Below are positions 1 through 6,261 of a stretch of 10,616 bases of DNA, piece by piece. This DNA is from Bacteroidales bacterium (GTDB taxonomy: Bacteria; Bacteroidota; Bacteroidia; Bacteroidales; UBA7960). Where the stretch lies: positions 1 through 10,616 of the forward strand of contig SKSI01000110.1 of assembly GCA_007123065.1 (NCBI GenBank), in the 5' to 3' direction. The first letter of the stretch is position 1. Each line of letters opens with the position of its first letter. The position numbers were made by a program, and so were the translations under genes. The notes under the pieces are model-generated. The model was not told the DNA's origin and made no database searches. It was given only the letters and a program-made list of their open reading frames with translations.

Positions 1-47
1 ATTGTTTTGAAATGTTAAAAAAATGCTAAAAAAAGCAAAATTATTTG

Positions 48-55
48 TACATTTG
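48..55 (+). promoter_or_regulatory. Candidate Bacteroidetes -7 promoter element for the susC operon
   Basis: TACATTTG matches all fixed bases of the Bacteroidetes primary sigma factor -7 consensus TAnnTTTG. It lies 81 bases before the susC start, so the transcript would begin near base 60. No good -33 TTTG is seen 19-21 bases upstream (the region is A-rich), so recognition may need an activator or this may be a chance match. A one-base-off copy, ATTATTTG, lies just before it at 40-47. Confidence 0.45.
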
Positions 56-60
56 GGGCT

Positions 61-78
61 GTCTTTCGAGGAAAGGAC
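61..78 (+). other. Small stem-loop in the susC 5' leader
   Basis: GTC-TTTC and GAAA-G-GAC pair around a three-base GAG loop with one bulged G. It begins right where transcription from the TAnnTTTG box at 48-55 would start, so the mRNA would carry a 5'-terminal hairpin. A role in mRNA stability or translation is inference. The hairpin is short and could be chance. Confidence 0.3.
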
Positions 79-136
79 AAAAAACCAGTAAACGTATTAG
101 CTTAATTTTTTAATTATTCACTAAAACAAAAACAAC

Positions 137-3076
137 ATGAGACGAGTGTTTATTTTTTTTGGTATGTTGCTTTTTATGGGTTCCACCCTGTTCGGGCAAC
201 AGATCAACATTACCGGTACTGTTACCGATGCAGCTGATGGTGCGACTTTGCCAGGCGTTACCGTAGTTGTACAGGGAACTACTGTCGGTACTGTAACTGA
301 CATTAACGGTCGGTATGAGCTCAGTGCTCCCCGTGATGCGACTTTGGTTTTCTCATTCATTGGGATGACTACCCGCGAGATTCCGGTTGATGGCCGTAAT
401 GTTATTAATGTGGGCCTTGAGTCGGCAATGGTTGGTCTGGAGGAGGTCGTTGTAATGGCCTATGGTACGCAGCGTCGCGACGCAGTTACCGGTTCTGTAG
501 GAATCGTTGGCTCGGAGCAGATTGAGCGCATCCCGATGGCTTCATTCGACCAGATCCTTCAAGGACAGAGCGCCGGTGTATCATCGGTATCAAGCTCCGG
601 ACGTCCCGGTGCTGCAGCTACTATCACCATCCGTGGTGTAGGCTCTATCTCCAGTGGTACAACACCACTTTATGTAATAGATGGTGTACCAATGACCGAA
701 CGTCTTAACAGCATTTATGACAACCCGCTTTCCGGAATTAACCCGAACGACATTGAGTCGGTTACTGTCCTGAAAGATGCTTCAGCAACCGCTATTTACG
801 GTTCCAGAGCAGCAAACGGTGTGATCCTTGTGCAAACCAAAAGAGGTACTGTTGGCGATCGCTCACAGCTGACCTACCGCGGTCAATATGGTGTTACATC
901 GCTTACGCGTGATGACTTCAACATGATGACAACAGAGCAGAAGCTTGATTTCGAGCGCAATAACAACATTTACACACGCCCCGATGAGGCTTGGGATTCG
1001 CTGGCTACTATCAATACCAACTGGCGCGACGAAATGTTTCGTGATGGTGTTACACAGTCCCACGAGATCAGCTCCAGTGGTGGCGGTGCAAGAACACGCT
1101 ACTATATCAGTGGTGGCTATTATTCTCAAGATGGTATCCTTGAGCGTTCCGACTACGAAAGAATTTCAGGAAGGCTGAATCTTGACCATTTTGTTACCGA
1201 CCATCTCAAGTTTGGTGCTTCTATGAACTTAAGTTATGAGCAATCTAACTATACTGTTGCAGAAGGGGGTTATGCCAATAACGTATACAATCCTATTTTT
1301 GCTGCTTACCTCATGAATCCTTATGAGCAGCCAAAAACTCCTGATGGGGAATGGATTACAAACTTTGATACGTACTTCGGTAATGTGCTTAGGGAGTTGA
1401 ATCTCAACCAGGACTACAACAATACCTTTAAGTTTTTGGGTAACCTTTTTGCTGAATATGAGCCCATTGAAAATCTTCAATTGCGCTCCAGCCTGGGGGT
1501 TGATTTTTATGACTATACCTATGAAGATTACCTGCACCCGGAAGCAGTGTGGGGTGCTGACCTTGATGGTAGTATCAGACGTGGATTCCGTCGTGCACAC
1601 ACCACAACCTTCAGCAACACGGCACGCTACAACTTTGTATACGAGATGCGTCACGCTTTCACAATCCTGGCAGGTTTTGAAACCACCCAGTATGATATCG
1701 AAACGTTTGCACTCAGAGGTGATGGTTTTGCCAATGATAAAGTAAGGGTTCCCTCAGCAGCCTCTACACCACAAAGTATTAGTGGTACTGGTTCTGCTTT
1801 TACCGTACTGTCAGTTCTTTCTCAGTTGAACTATGGATTCGATCAAAAGTATTTTGTTGACATAAGCTTCAGAAGAGACGGTTCCAGCCGTTTTGGTGCT
1901 GACAACAAATTTGCTAATTTCTGGAGTGTTGGTTTAAGCTGGAATGCCAAGCGCGAAGACTTTCTTGCCAATACCGAATGGCTGACTGAATTGCGTTTTC
2001 GTACAAGCATTGGTACCACCGGTAACTACCAGATCGGTAACTACGATCACCTTGGCCTCTACTCAGTAGGTCTTTCCTATGACCAGTTTCCTGGCAGTGC
2101 ACCCATCAGGCCGGCAAACCCGACCCTGACATGGGAGCAAAGTCAATCAGTAAACTTTGCTGTTGAATCAAGATTTGTGGATCGTGTTGGTCTGACTCTT
2201 GAGGTATATAACAGGGTTACCAGCGACATGCTTCTGCTGATGCCTGTTACCCGTACTTCCGGCTTTACATCCGAAAGGAGAAACGTAGGTCAGATGACCA
2301 ACCGCGGTCTTGAGCTCAGCGGTAACGTGGATATTGTACGTGCCAATAACTTTGTCTGGAATTTCAGTGGTAACTTTACCTACAACCAAAATAACATTGA
2401 TGAGCTCTATCTGGATGTTGAGGAGTTTGTTAGTGGTGTAACCATTGTTAAAGAAGGCCATCCTCTTGGTACATTCTATTACAATGAATTTGCAGGTGTA
2501 AATCCCGCAAACGGCAGGCCACTCTGGTATGATGAGCATGGTAACCTGACAAATCAACACCGCGATGGTGACAAACAAATTTTGGAAGGTAAGTCTTACC
2601 ACGCACCTTATTTTGGTGGTTTTACCAACAACATTGTATTTGGAAACTTCCAGTTAAATGCTTTCTTCACATTTGTGCTTGACAGGTGGATGGTGAACAA
2701 CACCAAGTACTTTATCGCAAACCAAAGTAATTTCGGTGCCTACAACCAGTCAGCAGATGTTCTTGACTACTGGAAAGAGCCCGGACAGAATGTTGCTTAC
2801 CCTGTTTACGGTACAGTGCCTGCTTCCATATTTGATACCAGATTCCTGGAAGATGCCTCATTCCTGCGTTTAAGAAACCTTACACTGGCGTATACAATTC
2901 CAGCCGAGATCGTTCAGAGCGCACGTTTGCAAAGTATCCGTCTTTATGTACAAGGCCAGAACCTTTGGACGCTTACCGGGTACACCGGATTCGATCCTGA
3001 GTATCCTTTTGCTACTGAGCTTAGCGCGTATCCGGCTACAAGAACTATAACCTTTGGTATTGACATTGGTTTGTAA
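137..3076 (+). CDS. SusC/RagA-family TonB-dependent outer-membrane transporter
   Basis: This 979-residue protein is the outer-membrane channel of a SusCD pair. It imports a ligand captured by the SusD partner, powered by TonB-ExbBD. An N-terminal signal peptide (about 1-20, ending before QQ) is followed by a carboxypeptidase-regulatory-like beta-sandwich (about 23-98), a TonB-contact segment (LEEVVVMAYGT, 101-111), and a plug domain (about 115-237) with the family motifs PLYVIDGVPM (177-186) and VLKDASATAIYGSRAANG (211-228). The rest is a 22-strand-type beta-barrel ending in a short aromatic/hydrophobic strand. There is no N-terminal STN domain, so it is not the transducer type that signals to FecR/FecI. 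Length is at the short end of the usual 950-1100. The start has no Shine-Dalgarno but an A-rich leader, as usual in Bacteroidota. The susD-like gene follows after 45 bases. The substrate cannot be read from the sequence. Confidence 0.97.
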   Translation: MRRVFIFFGMLLFMGSTLFGQQINITGTVTDAADGATLPGVTVVVQGTTVGTVTDINGRYELSAPRDATLVFSFIGMTTREIPVDGRNVINVGLESAMVGLEEVVVMAYGTQRRDAVTGSVGIVGSEQIERIPMASFDQILQGQSAGVSSVSSSGRPGAAATITIRGVGSISSGTTPLYVIDGVPMTERLNSIYDNPLSGINPNDIESVTVLKDASATAIYGSRAANGVILVQTKRGTVGDRSQLTYRGQYGVTSLTRDDFNMMTTEQKLDFERNNNIYTRPDEAWDSLATINTNWRDEMFRDGVTQSHEISSSGGGARTRYYISGGYYSQDGILERSDYERISGRLNLDHFVTDHLKFGASMNLSYEQSNYTVAEGGYANNVYNPIFAAYLMNPYEQPKTPDGEWITNFDTYFGNVLRELNLNQDYNNTFKFLGNLFAEYEPIENLQLRSSLGVDFYDYTYEDYLHPEAVWGADLDGSIRRGFRRAHTTTFSNTARYNFVYEMRHAFTILAGFETTQYDIETFALRGDGFANDKVRVPSAASTPQSISGTGSAFTVLSVLSQLNYGFDQKYFVDISFRRDGSSRFGADNKFANFWSVGLSWNAKREDFLANTEWLTELRFRTSIGTTGNYQIGNYDHLGLYSVGLSYDQFPGSAPIRPANPTLTWEQSQSVNFAVESRFVDRVGLTLEVYNRVTSDMLLLMPVTRTSGFTSERRNVGQMTNRGLELSGNVDIVRANNFVWNFSGNFTYNQNNIDELYLDVEEFVSGVTIVKEGHPLGTFYYNEFAGVNPANGRPLWYDEHGNLTNQHRDGDKQILEGKSYHAPYFGGFTNNIVFGNFQLNAFFTFVLDRWMVNNTKYFIANQSNFGAYNQSADVLDYWKEPGQNVAYPVYGTVPASIFDTRFLEDASFLRLRNLTLAYTIPAEIVQSARLQSIRLYVQGQNLWTLTGYTGFDPEYPFATELSAYPATRTITFGIDIGL

Positions 3077-3088
3077 GAAAAAATGATG

Positions 3089-3103
3089 TATAACCGGGTT
3101 ATA
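3089..3103. repeat. Perfect inverted repeat between the susC-like and susD-like genes
   Basis: TATAACC-G-GGTTATA is a perfect palindrome around one central base, 12 bases after the susC-like stop. As RNA it can form a stem of 6 base pairs with a CGG loop. It lacks a following T-run, so it is not an intrinsic terminator. It could slow 3'-5' decay of susC mRNA, act as an operator, or mean nothing. Confidence 0.4.
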
Positions 3104-3121
3104 ATCCCAAAAAAAATATAT

Positions 3122-4588
3122 ATGATGAATAGAACAAAAAAAATAATATTCGCACTGATGGCAGTATTTTTTGTTACTGCCTGCGGTGATGATTTTCTTG
3201 AACTGACTCCCCCGGATGCTATCGCGGACGTGGAGGCCTTTGAGACCCTCGGCGATTTTGAAGCAGCACTGAACGGTGTCTATGCTACCGTGAGGCAAGG
3301 TCCTTACTGGGGCAAGAACATGATGATGAACTTCGATGTGTCTGTTTCCGATGCGTATGCCGTTGAAGGATTTACCAACCAATGGGGAACCCAGTATGGA
3401 TGGCAGATTCAATCAGGTACCGGCGAAGGCACCAACCTTTGGCTGGTAGCATACAGAGTTGCAACCCGTTCATCAAACCTCATCAATAACTTTGATAATC
3501 TTGAGGAAGGAACAGAACAGGAACGAAATCAAATCCTCGGTGAGGCGAAAGCACTCCGTGCACTGGCTCATTTCGACCTGGTACGCGTATTTGGCAAACC
3601 TTATCGTCAGGGAAATCCTGCATCCGACCTTGGTGTGCCAATCGTAACTGTTGAAAATCTCGAGGAAAAAGAGCGCAATACCGTTGCTGATGTATATACA
3701 TTTGTATTGGAAGAATTGCATGAAGCACGTGATCTTATCACTCAAAACCGCCACAGGCGTTATTTGGGGGTCAATGCTTTGAATTCACTGCTTGCAAGAG
3801 TGTACCACGAAATGGGTGATTGGCAGAATGCCATTACCTATGCAACAGAAGTTATTGATGTAGTGCCTCTTTCCAGTGGCCAGGAATATGCAGATATCTG
3901 GCAAAGTGATGGTGATCCGAATGGTGGTGATGAGATTATTTGGGTTATGGCAGTTCATCCAACTGAATTTGCCAATGCTTTGAACCTTGGCTCCAACTTC
4001 GTTGGCGGCAACCCACCACTGCCACCGAACTACAACTGGCGCATCGACTATGTGCCGGCTGATGATTTGGTTGCTATGTATGATAAGGACAACGATGTGC
4101 GGCATGGAGCTTTCTTCCTTGAAGATGTTCCTGTTTCTGCCATACCTCCCGTTACAGCCTTTATTAAATACCCCCACGACAACCCCAACTTTACACAAAG
4201 GGGAATGAACCTGATGAAGGTGTTCCGTGCATCTGAAATGTACCTGATTCGTGCTGAAGCTTATGCTGAAGACGGACAGGGTGCTCTGGCTAATGCCGAT
4301 CTCAGTGCAATCAGAACTGCACGTATTGATGGATACTCGCACAGCGATCTGTCAGGCGGTGCATTGCTCGAAGCCATTTATGACGAAAGAAGAAAAGAAA
4401 TGGTACTGGAAGGTAGCCGTTGGTTTGACCTCAGAAGAAGAGGAGAAGGATTCCAGCGTAACCCGCAAACCGGAACCGGACCTTTCGATAACCTCGTTAT
4501 CGAACCCGACAACTATCGCTGGGTATGGCCCATTCCGCAAGGCGAAATGGATGCGAACATAAAAATGGTTCAGAATCCGGGCTACTAA
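3122..4588 (+). CDS. SusD/RagB-family nutrient-binding outer-membrane lipoprotein
   Basis: This 488-residue surface lipoprotein forms the lid over the SusC channel and captures the ligand. I chose the ATG at 3122 (another follows at 3125) rather than an in-frame ATG at 3083, because the lipoprotein signal then begins at once: MMNRTKK, a hydrophobic core, and the lipobox VTA|C with Cys21. GDD follows the Cys, matching the Bacteroidetes surface-export signal. SusD hallmarks are all present: EAKALRALAHFDLVRVFGKPY-like N-terminal helix (about 141-161), FRASEMYLIRAEAYA (about 367-381), IYDERRKEMVLEGSRWFDLRR (about 419-439), and the WPIPQGE...QNPGY C-terminus. These belong to the SusD-like N-terminal TPR region and the RagB/SusD C-terminal domain. 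It lies 45 bases after the SusC gene and 45 before the next lipoprotein gene, so all three are likely one transcript. Ligand unknown. Confidence 0.96.
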   Translation: MMNRTKKIIFALMAVFFVTACGDDFLELTPPDAIADVEAFETLGDFEAALNGVYATVRQGPYWGKNMMMNFDVSVSDAYAVEGFTNQWGTQYGWQIQSGTGEGTNLWLVAYRVATRSSNLINNFDNLEEGTEQERNQILGEAKALRALAHFDLVRVFGKPYRQGNPASDLGVPIVTVENLEEKERNTVADVYTFVLEELHEARDLITQNRHRRYLGVNALNSLLARVYHEMGDWQNAITYATEVIDVVPLSSGQEYADIWQSDGDPNGGDEIIWVMAVHPTEFANALNLGSNFVGGNPPLPPNYNWRIDYVPADDLVAMYDKDNDVRHGAFFLEDVPVSAIPPVTAFIKYPHDNPNFTQRGMNLMKVFRASEMYLIRAEAYAEDGQGALANADLSAIRTARIDGYSHSDLSGGALLEAIYDERRKEMVLEGSRWFDLRRRGEGFQRNPQTGTGPFDNLVIEPDNYRWVWPIPQGEMDANIKMVQNPGY

Positions 4589-4633
4589 GCCATCAGGTAA
4601 ATCAATATTAAACCAGAAAAAAAATATCATATT

Positions 4634-5104
4634 ATGAAAAAAATATTGTTAATCTTAATGGTTCTTGTAGTGCCATTTGTAATGATTTCCTGTGATGAAG
4701 ACGAGATCCTCCTTCCTGCGGAAGACTTTTTCGTCGCCTTTGAAGGAGTATCAGCCAATATCTCCAAAAACTCTCCCACACCGCTTAATATTCCTGTATA
4801 TGTTGCAGCTGAAGCCGGTGATCAGGTAACCGTTACAATCGGTTATAAGGAAGAGAGCGATGAAGGTGTTGTTGCCATCGAAGACGTGGACTTTGAATTT
4901 GAACATGGTCCGGTCCTTACGTATCCTATCGGAGCAGGTCACGATACATTGCGTATCCAGCCAATCCCGGGAGGAACAGCCGGTAACCTGATCCTTGAAT
5001 TGTATCTTGAAAGCAATTCTGCAGGTTACAACATGGGATTCTTCTATGGCGAAGAAGCTGACTCAACCTCACACAACAGATTTGTTGTTACTTTCCTCGA
5101 ATAG
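4634..5104 (+). CDS. Small surface lipoprotein, third gene of the SusCD operon, unclassified
   Basis: I do not recognise the family with certainty. The 156-residue product has a lipoprotein signal (MKKILLILMVL..., lipobox MIS|C, Cys20) followed by DEDE, the acidic export signal of Bacteroidetes surface lipoproteins. The mature part, about 136 residues, is acidic and rich in alternating hydrophobic residues (for example VTVTIGYKEES, DTLRIQPIPGG, NLILELYLES), which suggests one all-beta, immunoglobulin-like or Calx-beta-like domain. A role as an auxiliary ligand-binding subunit in the SusE/SusF position follows from its place, last in the operon, but it is far shorter than SusE or SusF and has no recognisable carbohydrate-binding signature. 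Its leader has an A8-TAT tract like that of the susD-like gene. A strong terminator starts 22 bases after the stop. Confidence 0.85.
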   Translation: MKKILLILMVLVVPFVMISCDEDEILLPAEDFFVAFEGVSANISKNSPTPLNIPVYVAAEAGDQVTVTIGYKEESDEGVVAIEDVDFEFEHGPVLTYPIGAGHDTLRIQPIPGGTAGNLILELYLESNSAGYNMGFFYGEEADSTSHNRFVVTFLE

Positions 5105-5126
5105 TAACACCTGCTTGATTTCATGA

Positions 5127-5160
5127 CCGCCCGTACATGCTCGTACGGGCGGTTTTTTTT
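5127..5160 (+). terminator. Strong rho-independent terminator of the SusCD operon
   Basis: A perfect 10-base-pair GC-rich stem (CCGCCCGTAC with GTACGGGCGG, 5127-5136 and 5143-5152) with a six-base ATGCTC loop is followed directly by eight T. It lies 22 bases after the third gene's stop and marks the end of the three-gene operon, separating it from the receiver-domain gene downstream. Confidence 0.95.
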
Positions 5161-5193
5161 ATTTATTGTATGACAAGAATTAAAGGATAGTTG

Positions 5194-5208
5194 TATATTT
5201 ATCGTTTG
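5194..5208 (+). promoter_or_regulatory. Weak promoter candidate for the receiver-domain gene
   Basis: TATATTTA (5194-5201) matches 5 of the 6 fixed bases of TAnnTTTG. The overlapping TATCGTTTG (5200-5208) has all fixed bases but one extra spacer base. No convincing -33 TTTG is found at the usual distance. A promoter is expected here because a strong terminator lies just upstream. Confidence 0.25.
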
Positions 5209-5262
5209 TTTTAAATCAGGAGAGCAAGTAGAGAAATTTCGAAGAACTGTTATAGCAAACAA

Positions 5263-6168
5263 ATGGATCGCAAATTATCTTATTCTTTGGAAAAACCTGA
5301 AATAGTAGTTGTTGCAGCGGATGTTGCCATAAACGCACATCTTCAAAAACTGCTCAATAAAGGAAAATACTCCAACAGGGGCTTTTTTGACGTGGAAGCA
5401 GCCATCAACTGGTCGAAATTACAGCACAATCATTTGCTTTATGTGCTGATATCTCCCCCTGAGCACCTCACCCTGCATGAGGCGATCCTAACCCTCTGCG
5501 AAGCCAACTCCGTTGCTAGCTGCATTGTGCTCGTTGATTCTGAAGAGTATAAAAGTACAGAGGCCGTTTTTTCTGATTCAGACTTTATAGAAGTTCTTCC
5601 GAAAGGTGAAATAATCTATGAAGTTTTACATCTTTTTATTCAGCAGATCATACGCCGGATAGCAGCCGAAAGGGAACTGAACGAAATATTAAACACCAGC
5701 AAAACAATATCTGTCCCTCCGCAGACGAAGGAGACTGCTGTGGTTGAAGAGCCTGAAACTCCTTATATTGCTCCTGAAACTTTTTTTACTGCTCCTGAAA
5801 GGAAACTTAAGATCCTTCTTGCAGAAGATGACACGATCAATCAAATGTACCTCGCCGGATTTCTCAGATCTCAGGGGTGGGATGTGGATACTGCCTATAA
5901 CGGTTTGGATGCGATGGCATTATACGCTGCTGGAAAATACCATCTGGTGGTGTTGGATGGGCAAATGCCGAAGATGGATGGTTTTGAAACGGCTCAAAAA
6001 ATCCGAAGTACCGAAACAGAAAAAGAAAGTGTCCCTATCCTGGCAATTTCCGGCTATGCCAACCCCGAAGACAAGGAGCGGTTCTTTGAAGCAGGTATGG
6101 ATGAATATATAAGCAAACCCGTAGATGAAAATGAACTGCTTCAGGTGATCTATAAACTTACCCAATAG
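5263..6168 (+). CDS. Response-regulator protein: degenerate receiver-like half plus canonical receiver
   Basis: The 301-residue protein has no signal peptide, membrane segment or recognisable output domain. The C-terminal receiver (about 182-300) is complete: acidic pocket E188/D189 in ILLAEDD, phosphoacceptor D232 in VVLDGQMPKMDG, switch Ser S263 in AISGYA, and K285 in YISKP. It resembles the receivers of hybrid histidine kinases. The N-terminal half (about 12-130) shows the same alternating pattern: VVVAADVAIN lines up with ILLAEDDTIN, LPKG (K114) with ISKP, but the phosphoacceptor position falls on S64 (VLISPPE) and one pocket acid is Ala. I infer a pseudo-receiver. A linker (about 145-180) is rich in Pro/Glu/Thr, with APE repeated. 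It would accept phosphate from an unlinked kinase or phosphotransfer protein and act by protein contacts. No partner kinase is in the window. Confidence 0.85.
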   Translation: MDRKLSYSLEKPEIVVVAADVAINAHLQKLLNKGKYSNRGFFDVEAAINWSKLQHNHLLYVLISPPEHLTLHEAILTLCEANSVASCIVLVDSEEYKSTEAVFSDSDFIEVLPKGEIIYEVLHLFIQQIIRRIAAERELNEILNTSKTISVPPQTKETAVVEEPETPYIAPETFFTAPERKLKILLAEDDTINQMYLAGFLRSQGWDVDTAYNGLDAMALYAAGKYHLVVLDGQMPKMDGFETAQKIRSTETEKESVPILAISGYANPEDKERFFEAGMDEYISKPVDENELLQVIYKLTQ

Positions 6169-6213
6169 CCGGTTTTTACTTTACAATCCCGTTTAGGGTT
6201 AGCTGACGGCATT

Positions 6214-6241
6214 TTTGATTGATAAAAATCAGTTAAATTTG
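6214..6241 (+). promoter_or_regulatory. Candidate promoter of parE
   Basis: TAAATTTG (6234-6241) matches all fixed bases of the Bacteroidetes -7 element TAnnTTTG. A TTTG at 6214-6217 could be the -33 element, though the 16-base spacing is slightly short of the usual 17-23. The start codon follows 20 bases after the -7 box, so the leader would be only about 15 bases. This makes parE likely transcribed on its own, separate from the receiver gene that ends 93 bases upstream. Confidence 0.5.
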
Positions 6242-6261
6242 CAGGAATAAATAATCCCGAA

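Noticed and set aside
1229..1654. 141-codon open frame on the minus strand inside the SusC gene
   Set aside because: It lies antisense to a clearly conserved barrel region, its product is Ile/Val/Cys-rich with no recognisable motif, and it has no promoter or neighbour. It is a shadow frame.
3083..3121. A 13-codon N-terminal extension of the SusD-like gene from the ATG at 3083
   Set aside because: It would place a charged stretch before the lipoprotein signal and uses codons lying over the intergenic palindrome. The ATG at 3122 directly precedes a normal signal sequence.
2870..3412. 180-codon minus-strand open frame spanning the SusC end and SusD start
   Set aside because: It crosses two well-supported genes, has biased composition and no family features, so it is treated as a shadow.
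3785..4342. 185-codon minus-strand open frame inside the SusD gene
   Set aside because: It is antisense to conserved SusD coding sequence and has no domain or start context.
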